This document shows, one piece after another, positions 34,022 to 46,849 of a stretch of DNA of 64,000 nt (positions are counted from its first letter, which is position 1; every line of letters starts with the position of its first letter). The translations under genes were made by a program, and so were the position numbers. Origin of the DNA: Nymphalis io (lineage: Eukaryota > Arthropoda > Insecta > Lepidoptera > Nymphalidae); contig NC_065898.1 in the NCBI RefSeq assembly GCF_905147045.1, positions 1,488,001 to 1,552,000 on the forward strand, in the 5' to 3' direction. The notes under the pieces are model-generated. The model saw only the letters and a program-made list of their open reading frames with translations. It was not told the DNA's origin and searched no databases.

Positions 34022-35301
34022 TTAAAGGCGGGCATTGATCCAGGAGGCGAATGAGGTCACTCTGGCAAAAGCGGCGGGGAAGCCACGGGTGCAGCCGGCG
34101 GCCGAACCGAAGGAGGTGATACCGATCTGTGTAAAATAGATTGCGTTATAAAATAAAGATTCAGGATATAAACTTAAAATGGTTATTACTTATGTATTTA
34201 TCATACATGAGTGAATTGACGACGATGCAAATTGCAAGTAAACCATAAAACACTGACCAGAGTACGACTGCTGCCGCTGCCGATGGCTAGAGGGCCACCG
34301 GAGTCACCGCCGCAGGTGCTCTGACCACCGGTGGTGGCGGTACACAGGGTGGAGGCGATAACGGTACTGGATCCAAAAGTGTTTGCGCACACGGCGTTGG
34401 TGATTACTTGCATGTTTACGTGTCTCTTTGCCTGATTGCTGCTGATACCGACATCTGAAGAATAAAAATTTAGGAATATGTAAATATATTTATAGTATAA
34501 TGTAAAAGATTCTGATTGGTGATAACTGCTGTAACTTACTGTCAGCGGTTCTACCGAATCCAGCAGCTGTGGCCCAGGTACCGGCGTAGCTGTTACTGCC
34601 AGAGGCGATGGGGATGCGTTGGATGTGGTCTAACAGGATAAAGTTACATAATTAAATACAGAATAATGTCAATTTAAATATGTGGAATAAAAGGTAAGAA
34701 AGACTGGCGATTGGTTACCCTGGCGGAATAGAGGAAGTAAGAAAGATTCGCTTACTTGTGTAACCGACGTGGCTCATCGATATCATGGCAATATCGTTGT
34801 GAAGGCGCTGTTCGTTGTAGCTGGCGTGAACTTGAACATTGTTGGTGTTGACTCGAACACCGCCGGCGAAGAGTCTGATGGAGCCTAGGACGACGGTGAA
34901 TTGACGAGCTTGTGTTCTACCATGCCTCCAGCAATGAGCAGCGGTCACCGCCCTGGTGTTGGTAAGAAGAGAAGATCCGCAAACTGACTGTCTGCCGTCA
35001 GTCAAAGTGATGACCAGACCTCCCTAAAAGATCAATGTTTATTATAATATGAAACAAAAAACGCGTAATGCGATGCATAAAAAAATCGTCTTATTAAGAT
35101 TTAACAAACCAAGTGAGGGTGTGCGCCGAGTGAGGATGCCTGTCCTCCTACGATCCTGGAGCCGTCGAAGTCCTGAGCATCCTCAGCGAGCTTGATGCGT
35201 GCAGCTTCTGGGATACCAATCTCTTCATGGTAGTTGGAGAATATTTTCTCCTCAGCTGCGACAGCTAGGGCCAGGCCAACGACGACAAGTAGGAATTTCA
35301 T
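34022..35301 (-). CDS. Chymotrypsin-like serine protease 2
   Basis: Exons from the ATG: 35301-35110, 35023-34756, 34629-34540, 34454-34258, 34126-34022, the same 192/268/90/197/105 pattern as gene 1, 283 aa. By my reading the protein is identical to gene 1. The few coding differences are silent, for example the Arg codon in the GSIRLF block and an Ala codon in the signal peptide. Triad His94, Asp141, Ser235 and Ser at position 189 are kept. It lies in the 10.28-kb duplicate unit, with the promoter, introns and polyadenylation region also duplicated. The dose of this enzyme is therefore doubled, unless the unit is an assembly artefact. Confidence 0.95.
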
Positions 35302-35336
35302 GTTGAAGTAATGAATTGGTGAGCGAAGAGACAAAG

Positions 35337-35361
35337 TTTAAATACTACACAATATCTTATC
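35337..35361 (-). promoter_or_regulatory. Core promoter of protease 2
   Basis: GATAAGATA (35361-35353) and TATTTAAA (35344-35337) on the - strand, in the same arrangement and distance from the ATG as gene 1. Confidence 0.7.
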
Positions 35362-36406
35362 TTTTCCTAAACTTTTTTTTATCATACTTTTAATTAGGTA
35401 TCGATCAAACTAGTTATCTTAAGTATATATTTAGACACGCTTATCACAATTACACGTGAATACGCTGCGACTGTTAAGTCTCATATTAGTGGTTATGTTT
35501 CAGATACTTAACGACTCCGTTTCCGAACTACAGTTGTAGAACTAGAATTTAAGGTGTTTAATCGAACGTTTGAAAAGAAGGTGGAGGTGCCAAGACGTTT
35601 GGTTTTAGGACAAAAATAAAAAACGATTTGCCAATAACGACGATATTGCTTACTGAAGCCAGAAGTAGAGCCAGAAGTAGAGCTAGTTGGGAGTGAGTGG
35701 AGCTAGTCTGAAACCCAGAATTATTCGAGACCCCCAAAAGTTGATCGTTGCGTTTCAATGCGGAGTGTGACGAACCTTTATGATATCGTGGATTCCTAAA
35801 TGAGCAGTTGATATAAGCGATGATATATCAGTAAGACATCAGTACGCTCGTAGAGTGGTATGCTTACTATAATTTTTACGATTATTTACAATTTTGTCAA
35901 AACAACCATCGCGTGAAAACTGGTTTTAAATAGATTGTAAAATTGAGTGGAATTATAACGTTCACGGCTTCGCTTTTATTAACCAAATTGTAGAAAATTT
36001 GTTTGCTCGTTTAGGGCTTTGATGTTCTTTCTTAATTTCTTAACACCTTAAACAATTAAAAATTTAAATTAAATGTGTCAATTAAACTTTAAAAATACTT
36101 GCTTGATCTTGTTTTATAGGTACCGCTTGTGTTCATTTTATTTTATGTTCATACAAACGTATGCACAATTGTTATATATTATATAAATTATTTTATGTCA
36201 TTAGCGATTGGTAAAATCATAACGTTAAAAATATAAAACATATATTATTAACCCATTCAATGCCCAAAAACGCCCATCGACGTCTCTATTTCAAGCCTTG
36301 TTATGTAAGCCATTATAACAATTTAAAAAAAAATGGGGATTTTAGTAAATGTGCAATTAGACCATATCTCATCTATAGCCAAAGGGTCTGTAAATATCTA
36401 AAATAA

Positions 36407-37037
36407 GAATGATTTGTACTAGTATCCACGAGCTAGTATCGAGTCCGTCAGAAACACACAGTAAACGTATATAAAGATTTCATTAATTATTTATTTGTTA
36501 GTTTATTGAAAGACATAGATGTATGTGATTTAAGAGAGGTATTTATTATTTGAGTTTGAGATGTTGCTACTATACTCTAGTCTAATACACGTAAGTTTCG
36601 AACACAGAATGGCCAGTATCATAATTATTCATGATCAGTGGGGGCGTACATTCAAACAATTATTCACAAATTTAACATGTCAATAAGAAGGAATAAACAT
36701 ATTTGGTAGTGATTTTCTGGTCTACTCATCGACCGAAGATCTCCATGTGTGCGGTATTCTACAAATAAGTAATTTGTATAAAATTCTTATCAAAACTTGA
36801 AGTAATCTGTGTACGAAATGAACTTGAATACATTTATTTTCATAAAATATCGGCGGACTGGCATCTGAGTCAAATAGGCTGCACGAAAATTCAACCTTAA
36901 CCTTAAATCGCCAATGCGCCACCAAACTCGGGAACTAAGATGATGTGACCACTAATGCTGGTAATTCATCAGCATCATCATCATCCTTTTGTCGTCCACT
37001 GCTGGACATAGGCCTCTCCAATGGCACGGCACTGAGC
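36407..37037. other. Segment present in unit 2 but missing from unit 1
   Basis: Follows the shared text taaatatctaaaata. It begins with sequence also seen after gene 3 near 42175-42330 (ccacgagctagtatcgagtc), so this state is ancestral and unit 1 lost it. It includes family A debris at 36905-36960 and a common dispersed-repeat motif tcgtccactgctggacatag at about 36993-37012. No gene is seen. Confidence 0.7.
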
Positions 37038-38379
37038 TTGTAATTACACTGCCTAAAATTCACAGTAGTACACTTGCATCAACCATATTACACATTTTAA
37101 AAACTGATAAATTACGAACTTGTCACTATATATTTATTTATATTAGATATGCTCTTTGTTCTCTTTTATTACGGTTTAGTAAATACGACCAATAAACAAC
37201 CAATGAAAAAGCTGATTAATTCAGTGAGTGGACAATCTTTCATCTCATCTTTTCTTCCCTCTGTGATAAATACCATGTAGATATGATTTTCGAGGTATTT
37301 TTGCTAAAACTCGTGCGTCGTGAGGGTTTTTTAAATACTTATTTGGATCTAGATCAGATATAACCTCAACTGTTTTTACGCTGCCACGGCTTAATGCCAT
37401 AAATTCCTGCTCTTTGGCAGTCTTTATTTTATAGTCCGATTGCTAGTCGTTTGGCGCCTACTTAAAATTCGTTGCTTAGATTGGTGTAAAATTTTCGCTT
37501 TTCAGTTCTTTTTTTGTTGTTTTAATTTTTAAATAAAGAGTTAATATAGTTTTTATTTAATAATAATAATTATTTATTTATTTAAGTAACAGAAGACTTT
37601 ACAAACATGGTTTTAACTAAGCAAAAAAATAAACAATTATTATTGTCTGTATCAATTTAAAATACAATCTTTTTTTTAAGTCAAAGCGCAAAGCAAAGAA
37701 TTAAATTTAATTTTACTTTTTTAAATATAAAACATAACTACTTATTGCTTTGTCATTAAAATTTTCTTCGAATCGCACACGTTATAATACATTTTTTGAC
37801 ATTCCATATGTAAACACCAAATATTGACGAAATGTTTTTGTGTCGCATAGCATTTACTTGCAATAAAAATATTTGGATTAAGTTTTGTTCCATTTGCCCA
37901 AAAATGTTAAAAAAATTCTGTGGTCGGGGGAACGAAGATTTTTGCAATTTTTTTTAACTCAAAACGTGTTTTAAAATGTAAAGAGTTGGTTGGTTTGATC
38001 CCGCTAATCTTAGGAACTACTGGTTCGAATTGAAAAATTATTTTTGTGTTGGATAGCCCATTTATTGAAGCAGGTTTCAGGCTATATATATATAACATCA
38101 CGCTACGACCAATAAGAGCGGAGCATCAATTAAAAAGGTCGCAAAAAACGGGAAATTTGACACCGTTTGAGAGCTTCAGTTGCGTGCACTGCGTAAACGG
38201 TTAAAGTTACGCAACAACTATGTAGGACGGAATTATTATTCCTCTAAAAAGGTTTCAAAAAAGTCAGCGATAGTATATGTCTACCTTTGAAACTTGACTC
38301 ATTTTATAGTAATCAAAATTTAAGTAATACGCAAGTGAAACCGCAGGAACAGCTATATATATACATCATACATTTCAAA

Positions 38380-38740
38380 AAGCCGAGATGGCCTAGTAAA
38401 AAAAACATATTTCAAACATACATATTTCATAGTGGTTAGAACGCGTGAATCTTAACCGATGATCGTGGGTTCAAACCCGGGCAAGCACCACTGAATGTTT
38501 ATGTGCTTAATTTGTGTTTATAATTCATCTCGTGCTTGACGGTGAAGGTAAACAGCGTGAGGAAACCTGCATGTGTATAATTTCATTGAAATTCTGCCAC
38601 ATGTGTATTCTACCAACTCGCATTGGAGTAGCTTGGTGGAATAAGCTCCAAATCTTCTCCTAAAAAAAAGGGAGACTAGGCCTTAGCCTAGCAGTGGGAC
38701 ATTAACAGGCTGTTACTGTACTGTACTGTATATATATATA
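38380..38740 (+). mobile_element. Metulj-like SINE with 36-bp insertion in its head
   Basis: Starts agccgagatggcctagt, is interrupted by an AT-rich 36-nt piece (38398-38433) inside the A-box region, resumes ggttagaacgcgtgaatctt, and ends with acaggctgttactgtactgt. The insertion contains acatatttca twice. Confidence 0.85.
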
Positions 38741-39666
38741 CATTACAGGTAATGTGTAATATGCTCCTACAAACACAAGCGTACGCATACGCACTCACAC
38801 TAAAAGAAACATTTATTTCATAATCCTTTGTATCGTTTTGTTTCGTTATGTCACAATTTTCTAATAATATTATGTTCTTTTTTTGACAAAGAGTTTGCCT
38901 GTTTTATTCCTATATACTGATTAATTTTACAGAAGTTACATAGGTATACATTATGCGCTGTTGGATTACCAAATAAAGCGGACTGATAAACGGGCCTGAT
39001 AGTAAGTGATTACTACCGCCCATAGACATTGGAGCTGTTAGAAATATTTACTATTCCTGTCATCGCTAATGCGTGACCAATCATAGGAACTGAGATATAA
39101 ATATACTTGCTCGAGCAGCACATTAACAATACTAAGTACATTTATTAGGCTTAACAAGTACAAGGGAAAAGTCGGATGGGTTTTGAGACGTACCTATGAT
39201 GCCTATCGGGCACACTGTTGCAATAGTTAAACTAAGTTCCATAAATATAAAAAAAACTATTAAGGATGGAATTCTAGTTGATCTTCAGCACAACAAAACC
39301 ATTCGACGCATTGTTAATAATGTTTAAATATCTATGTAAACTTTTGAGCGTACATCAATCTTGTGTAATTCATTTTGAAATATGTTTTTTTTACGTCATA
39401 ATTGTGCTGAAAAAGTAAAATTAAACTGGCCAGTCAAAAGATTATATAATCTCTCTGACAAAATATGCTAAGGTTAAATGCTTTGGTTTAACCAGAGTTA
39501 CAGTGCTTGTGCACGCGCATTTGAATATTATTCAGGTTCCACACTTACAACTGTCACCATATTCAATAATGGAATGTATCCCATAATTAACTTAATATGT
39601 ATAATTATGTACAAAAAAATTGGTTCCCATAAAAATATATTTATTTAACAATAAACGAATAGACGC

Positions 39667-40942
39667 TTAAAGGCGGGCGTTGATCCAGGAGGCGAATGAG
39701 GTCACTCTGGCGAAACCGGCGGGTAAGCCACGGGAGCAGCCGGCGGCCGAACCGAAGGAGGTGATACCGATCTGTGTAAAATAGATTGCGTTATAAAATA
39801 AAGATTCAGGATATAAACTTAAAATGGTTATTACTTATGTATTTATCATACATGAGTGAAATGATGACGATGCAAATTGCAAGTAAACCATGAAACACTG
39901 ACCAGAGTACGACTGTTGCCGCTGCCGATGGCTAGAGGACCACCGGAGTCACCGCCGCAGGTGCTCTGACCACCGGTGGTGGCGGTACACAGGGTGGAGG
40001 CGATAATGGTACTGGATCCAAAAGTGTTGGCGCACACGGCGTTGGTGATTACTTGCATGTTTACGTGTTTCTTTGCCTGGTTGCTGCTGATACCGACATC
40101 TGAAAAAATGAAAATTTAGGAATAAGTAAATATATTTATAGTATAATGTAAAAGATTCTGGTTGGTGATAACTGCTGTAACTTACTGTCAGCGGTTCTAC
40201 CGAATCCAGCAGCTGTGGCCCAGGTACCGGCGTAGTTGTTACTGCCAGTGGCGATGGCGATGGGTTGGATGTGGTCTAACAGGATAAAGTTACATAATTA
40301 AATACAGAATAATGTCAATTTAAATATGTGGAATAAAAGGTAAGAAAGACTGGCGATTGGTTACACTGGCGGAATAGAGAAAGTAAGAAAGACTCGCTTA
40401 CTTGTGTAACCGACGTGGCTCATTGATATCATGGCAACATCATTGTGAAGGCGCTGTTCGTTGTAGCTGGCGTGAACCTGGACATTGTTGGTGTTGACGC
40501 GAACACCGCCGGAGAAGAGACGGAGGGAGCCTAGGACGACAGTGAATTGACGAGCTTGGGTTGCACCATGCCTCCAGCAATGAGCGGCAGTCACCGCTCT
40601 GGTGTTAGTAAGAAGAGAAGATCCGCAAACTGACTGTCTGCCGTCAGTCAAAGTGATGACCAGACCTCCCTAAAAGGTTAAGTTTTTATTAAAATATGCA
40701 ACAAAAAAAACGTAATGTGATGCACAGAAAAATCACAAGATATAACAAACCAAGTGAGGGTGTGCGCCGAGTGAGGATATCTGTCCTCCTACGATCCTGG
40801 AGCCGTCGAAGTCCTGAGCATCCTCAGCGAACTTGATGCGTGCAGCTTCTGGGATACCAATCTCTTCATGGTAGTTGGAGAAGATTTTCTCCTCAGCTGC
40901 GACAGCTAGGGCCAGGCCAACGACGACAAGTAGGAATTTCAT
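39667..40942 (-). CDS. Chymotrypsin-like serine protease 3
   Basis: Exons from the ATG: 40942-40751, 40669-40402, 40275-40186, 40099-39903, 39771-39667, identical in length to genes 1 and 2, 283 aa. The signal peptide [16 protein letters not shown] is the same. Differences include Lys-Phe at the propeptide IKFAEDAQ block, an Ile in GGQISS, Ala-Thr in HGATQAR, Ser in LFSGG, and a Gly in PAGFARV near the end. Triad (AAHC, HNDVA, GDSGGP), three disulfide pairs and Ser189 are kept, so it should be active. A polyadenylation signal (AATAAA, minus strand) lies at 39640-39645. It is a close but older paralogue of genes 1 and 2. Confidence 0.95.
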
Positions 40943-40981
40943 GTTGGAAATATTACTGAGTTATTCGGGGACAAAACTAAG

Positions 40982-41006
40982 TTTAAATACTACTCAATAT
41001 CTTATC
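40982..41006 (-). promoter_or_regulatory. Core promoter of protease 3
   Basis: GATAAGATA (41006-40998) and TATTTAAA (40989-40982) on the - strand, 8 nt apart. The 5' leader sequence between TATA and ATG differs from genes 1 and 2 while this module is unchanged. Confidence 0.7.
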
Positions 41007-41009
41007 TTT

Positions 41010-42845
41010 TTCTAAACATTTGTTTTATCACACTTTTAATTAGGTATCGATCAAACTAGTTATCTTCAAAACTTAAAAACGCTGATCACAATTACACGCG
41101 AATACGCTGCGACTGTCAAATCTCATATTAATACAAATGCTTCAGATCCGTATCAACTCCGCTTTCGAACTTTAGTTGTAGAACTAGAATTAAACTTAAT
41201 TAAACGATTTAAAAAAAAGCTCCCTTACTAAAATGTAGTGTTAATCTGACATTTGGTTTAAAGACAAAAATAAATAACGACTTGCTTACAATGACGATAA
41301 TATTGTTTTCTGTTAGTAGTTGCATTGTGTTGGGTGTGCTGTGTGTGCTGCATGCGTTTTTAATCTAGAAAAACAAAAAAAAAAAATATTCGAGACGCTC
41401 AAAAGTTTATAGCTGCGTTTTTATGCGCAGTGCGACGGACTTTAATAAAATTGTTCACTCTAGTATTGTTGACCCCTAAATGCTTAATCGATCTAAGCTA
41501 TGATAAATCAGTACGATATCAGAACGCTTATAGAGTGGTATGCTTACTAGAATTTTTACTATTAATAGTTTTGTCAAAACAACCATCGCGTAAAAATGGT
41601 TTTAAATAAATTGTATTATTGAGTGAAAATATAAAGATCGGCTTCGCTTTTATAAACTAAATTGTCAACAATTTAATTTTTTGTATTTATTATCTCCAAA
41701 AACACGCCAGTGAATTAAGTGTTCCAATATTACGTTCATACTCGTATCGTACTTATATGCTACTTTAGGGCTATGTTGTTCTTGCTTAATTTCTTAACAC
41801 CTTAAAAGCAATGCAAATAAAAATTTAAATGAAATGTGTCGATTAAACCTTTAAAATACTTGCTTGATCTTGTTTTATAGGTACCGCTTGTGTCCATTGT
41901 ATTGTATGTTCATACAAGCGTATTCACAATTATTATATACTATATTTTTTTTTGTCATCAGCGATTAGTAAAATCATAACGTTAAGTAATATAAAATATA
42001 TATTATTTACCCATTCAATGCCCAAAAATCGCCCATCGGCATCTTTCAAGCTATCTAAGCCAAAATAACAATAAAAAATGGGGATTTTAGTAAATGTGCA
42101 ATTAGACCATATCTCATCTATAGCCAAAGGGTCTGTAAATATCTAAAATAAAAATGATTTCCCTCTTCGATCTGCGTACTAGTATCCACGAGCTAGTATC
42201 GAGTCCGTCAGAAACACACAGTAAACGTGTATAAAGATTTCATTAATTATTTATTTGTTAGTTTATTAAAATATATGTATTTATTATTTTCGAACACAGA
42301 ATGGCCAGTATCATAATTATTCATGATCATTGGATATTCAAACCATTATTCACAAATTTAACATGTCAATTACACCAATATATGATGAGTTAATAATATC
42401 GCTTCGCTAATATAACATACACACATATATAAAACAAACTGAATGAACCACAAAGTAATAAAGATAATGTTGGAAATTAGTCATTCGTCGCAAATGTGGA
42501 GCGCGGGCTATCTCGAATCTAACTGCCGATTTAAGATGGTCACCATGCTCCGTGAAGTTATTAAAATAAAAAACAACAACTACAATAGGACTAATGTTTA
42601 TTTAAAAGTATATATCTTATTTAAGAACTTTATTAAAGCTCACAATATGTAGTTGAAGCAAAAGATGAACTTAATGCCTGAAGGCATTCTCTGCCAGTCA
42701 ACCTTTAGGCTAAACAGAAATCCGTGAAGACGGTAATTAGTAAATTTTATCATAAAAAATACAAATATATTGACACAAATATACTTATGTATAAATAGAA
42801 CTGTAAAAATAAATAAGAAAATACATACATACGTAAATACAGTAC
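41010..42845. other. Upstream flank of gene 3 and spacer
   Basis: 41010-42330 is a diverged copy of the flanks of genes 1 and 2 (25085-26120 and 35365-36600). After that there is AT-rich unique sequence. Open frames such as 42443-42652 have no recognisable similarity and I do not support them. Confidence 0.6.
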
Positions 42846-43149
42846 AGTATAGTAACAGCCTGTTAATGTCCCACTGCTGGGCTAAGGCCTCCTCTCCCTT
42901 TTTGAGGAGAAGGCTTGGAGCTTATTCCACCTCGCTGCTCCAATGCGGGTTGGTAGAATAGACATGTGGCAGAATTTCAATGAAATTAGACACATGCAGG
43001 TTTCCTCACGATGTTTTCCTTCACCGTTAAGCACGAGATGAATTATAAACACAAATTAAGCACATGAAAATTCAGTAGTGCTTGCCCGGATTTGAACCCA
43101 CGATCATCGGTTAAGATTCACGCGTTCTTACCACTAGGCCATCTCGGCT
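42846..43149 (-). mobile_element. Metulj-like SINE, full length, reverse orientation
   Basis: The tail (acagtatagtaacagcctgt) is at the left end and the tRNA-like head (complement of aagccgagatggcctagtgg) at the right. B-box-like text lies near 43088-43100. One of the best preserved copies. Confidence 0.9.
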
Positions 43150-45296
43150 TCTTACATAAATAATATTTTACTAAATATAAATATTACTTTATATTATATT
43201 TATCCTAAATTTACACTAACTTATTTTTCTTATATCACTTCTGCTACACGCGACCCGCGAAGGACCTTCAAAGGTCTGGCGGCAAATAAGTTCGGGAGGT
43301 ACTAGTTCAGACCGGCGGGCAGAAACCAGGTCCTTAGCTGAATAGCAATTCGACTTATTATTAGAACGACATTGTGAATGTATAACTGACATCAATCGAT
43401 CGTAGTATGTCAGCAATATGTATGTAACGATTACAGTACGTTCGCGGGGCCAAACTTTAATTTTCTTTAAATTGTCTCACAATTGCATTATTAATTTCCT
43501 CTTTCCATGTAATTTTTTCTATGTCACCATCTCCATACGATCGAATTTATATGAGATATTACGTCATAACGAAGATGCTCCTTGGAGTATTGTTACGTCT
43601 AATTCAAGCCTGTCACCCGACACGGGTAGTGTGTTATTACGTTCATTAAAATATGTAGACATTATATAATTATTTATGTGTGTAAATACATCTTAGCGCT
43701 CATTACACGGTAGGAGATAACTAAGAGTTTCAGTGTCAGATGACGTCAGCGTAAGATTTGTTATTGTAAGTGCGTTAATGTGTGCGTAAGATTTGTACAT
43801 GAGCTCACACACTTACACATCAATTCTCATGAGTACCTTGGCACTCGCAACATTTTTTTTTAATATTTAATCAATTCGCCAAAAAATTATTTCCTGTCCA
43901 TCGTACAAGACCGGTTCTTCTGTTAGCAATACAACTTTTATCATGTATCAAGCTTAGCACTAAAATAACAGCTGTTTTTAGATAATAGTTCGCTCAAAGT
44001 CACTTAGTTAATTGGAGACTCAATATTCTAGTAAGTCGAAGATGTGACTTGTGATTCAATTAATGAATCTCTTAAGATGCGAATAATAATTAACGAAATG
44101 AGATTGACTGTCCAATGAATCAAACGATTACTGGGTCGCACGAAAATGTAAATTTTTTTTAAACGAGCAATTTTCAATGTTTTATTGATATTTTTTATGT
44201 AATAAATAAGATAACAAAAAGTATAATTAAATAATGTCTGCGACACTGCATCTGGTACACTGCATCATTGTTTGATGGATGGTGTTATGAGCCGACTCTT
44301 TCTCATTCTGATGTAAATTTAACAGAGGCAGAACACCCTTATTTTAATCTTATTTTATATAGCCAAGCTTATACCATCGTATAGAGAAGAAAATAAGCTT
44401 TCAATTGATATATGATTTATTATAGCCAGACGGGCTGATTCGGATGGTAAGTGCTCACCACCTATATACGGCACTATAAGGATTATTAACCATCCCTTAC
44501 ATAGCTAGTGCGCCTTTAGTGACACTGACTCAATCGCTTTCAAACGGCAACACATCAATACTAAGTATTGCTATTTGGAGGTGGAATATATAATAAGTGG
44601 GTGAAACCCAGACGGGCTTGCACATGGTTCTACCACCAAGTAAACATGGTATTTATGAATGGAACACGAGAATTATATGCGTCGGCTAGTGCGCCATCGC
44701 TGCGTTAACCACCACCATAAGCATTTTATAGAGCGTTTTAAAGTAAGATTAATGTTCAACTGTTTCTAGTTTACAATAAAATAAAACGTGTACGCAAATA
44801 ATAGACTAAGCATAGTATTGTTCGCTCCCAATAGCCGTGGTTTGTGGTTCATACCGCGGCATTTATCTTACTCTTAATTAAATTATTATACCAGTCCTTA
44901 CTTCTTAACGAATGGTCCGATTCGAACAATTGTAAGAGGAATTTACTTGTACATAATCAATCTTTATTATGAAGCTTAATTGTATAAGGAGTAATATCAT
45001 GACACGAATATCATCATCTTTTGATTCTACCCGTGTTTTTATTGACTAATGTAAACAAAAAGCTCTGATTGCCAGTTGTTTGAGCTGTGCGTGCGATATG
45101 TCAGTCAAAAAGTGAGATATTCTTTAATACATATAAATAATATTTAAGTAAAACACAGGCTTGCAATACTGAATTATGTTTTTGAAAGAAGTAGTAGTTA
45201 GAAAGAGCAGAGGTTTAAAGGCGGGCTCTGATAGGCCAGGAGTTGAATGAAGTGAAAAATAAATTTGCATAAAGAAACTATTTATTCAACAACAAA
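43150..45296. other. Spacer paralogous to 62049-62500, with relics
   Basis: 43399-43550 matches 62049-62210 (gatcgtagtatgtcagcaat start). 44390-44470 matches 62265-62330. 44433-44645 is degenerate family A. 45170-45260 matches 62395-62490 and holds a protease exon relic. No intact gene is seen. Confidence 0.65.
45214..45254 (-). pseudogene. Protease last-exon relic
   Basis: The - strand reads the last dozen codons of the protease family (SFNSW, a 3-nt insertion, then IRARL and TAA), closest to gene 5. Sequence upstream no longer resembles the gene. Confidence 0.75.
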
Positions 45297-45354
45297 CATT
45301 CAAACCTACAGGTGTCATTATTTTTCCTTTTCTTTAAATACAGTTTAGAAAATA

Positions 45355-45615
45355 ATGAATTTGGTTACAGTGAGTTGTCTATGTATGTATGTCCATTGTC
45401 TCTTTTGTAGACTCTTACATACCTACGTATACAAATCTCTTTTACAAAGTTTTTGTGTCTCTTTTATACTTTTTGCGTTCGCTACATTACAGCCTAGACC
45501 GGCAATTTTCTCTTCGACTGCGTCGACATATTAAGCTGTACTTAAAATAAATATGCAACGTACTATGTAGCATATGATATAGATCTAAACTTGAAAAATG
45601 GTTAATAGATAAAAA
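45355..45615. repeat. Family D repeat, copy 1
   Basis: Repeat with the landmarks ttggttacagtgagttgtct, acagcctagaccggcaattt and aatatgcaacgtactat. Other copies are at 49979-50230, 54643-54893 and, partial, 62680-62810. Nature unknown. Confidence 0.75.
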
Positions 45616-45898
45616 TTAAAGGTTAATAGAATAAAATATTTAATTTATTTATTCTTATGTGACAGTTAAACAAAACTACAGATGTCGTTATTTTTCCTTT
45701 TCTTTAAATACAGTTTAGGTGTCAAACAAAATAGATATTTTATAATAACATTTTGATACGCTGCGACTGTCTAAGTAAAGTCTTATCATAGTAAATCTGT
45801 TGCGGTTACTGAACAGATCAAATTTCGAACAAATGTTTTATCTTTTTGTAAAATCAGTCAGGACGTCAGGAAGGATATTTGGGTTGCGTATTTAATAC

Positions 45899-46180
45899 TA
45901 GTTGTCGGCCGCGGCTTCACCCGCGTGTTGGGGAAGTTTTTTTTGATTTATTGTTCAAATAGTTCAAAACCCACTTTTAATTGCAATCTTTTACTTCGAG
46001 AAATAAAACGTCGAAAACAGTAATTTATAGAACAAAATAGTTAATTTAGTATTTAAGCACAGTCAAACCGGAACAAGTACTGCTGTTTTGGGGTAAAATA
46101 ACTGTTGAGTACCCACTCACCTACCCAGGTACCTACCCAGACGAGCTTGCACAATGCCTTATCATCAGTAAAAACCTAGG
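45899..46180. repeat. Dispersed repeat plus family A fragment
   Basis: ctagttgtcggccgcggctt followed by cacccgcgtgttggggaag is of a type common as a transposon end in moths and butterflies. It is followed by a family A fragment (caaaccggaacaagtactgc to gagcttgcacaatgccttat). Copies are at 55190-55465 and 63300-63550. Confidence 0.55.
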
Positions 46181-46562
46181 GGTACCTACAGATATGGAGT
46201 CAAGCCTCAAAAACTAACCAGCAAAATTTACAAAGAAAATAAATTATGAAAGCACTGTTCCATTACAATGAATTAAAATAATATATAATATAAATATGTA
46301 TATATATATATTTTAAAGCAATGATATATATCATGCACACATATGAGATTTATGTCCCATGTCAAAAAAGCTTTAATATATAAGGAATATTATTCAACAC
46401 AAAATTATATAAATGGTAAAAAATATTCATTTTGAGGGACTTCTAAAGTACTATAGCTTCCCTCGCAATGTGAATGATTCTTCAAGTATGCAAATTTATA
46501 CTTTATAACTAATAATCATTATTTTTCCTTTTATTTAATTATGTATTAGTTTGGAAATTATA

Positions 46563-46818
46563 GTAGACGGGCCGGTTGGCGTGGTTGTTAGATACTTGTC
46601 TTTCACGTTGAAGTGTGTGGGTTCAATTCCCACCCAGGACAGACATTTGTGTGCATGAACACGTCTGTTTGTCCCGAGTCTGGGTGTAATTATCTACATA
46701 AATATTGTATTTACAAAAGAAAAATAATATATGTAATATATCAGTTGTCTGGTTTCCATAGCACAAGATCTATTTATTTTGGGATCAGATGGCCGTGTGT
46801 AAATAATGTTCCAGGATA
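46563..46818 (+). mobile_element. tRNA-derived SINE, family C, copy 1
   Basis: The head ggttggcgtggttgttagat (A-box-like) and gggttcaattccca (B-box-like) precede a body with gtctgtttgtcccgagtctg and a tail ccaggatattattatta. It is distinct in sequence from the Metulj-like family. Copies are at 55856-56112 and 62853-63115. Confidence 0.8.
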
Positions 46819-46849
46819 TTATTATTACATTCTTATTTTACATTTTCTC

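Larger units (their letters stand above)
27087..37880. repeat. Duplicated unit 2 (carries protease gene 2 and a LINE insertion)
   Basis: Second copy of unit 1, expanded by the retrotransposon at 27905-32915. Left flank 27087-27904 matches 21540-22290 with clear divergence. From 33030 rightward it is nearly identical to unit 1. A further, older copy of the right flank follows gene 3 (about 41000-42400). Confidence 0.87.
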
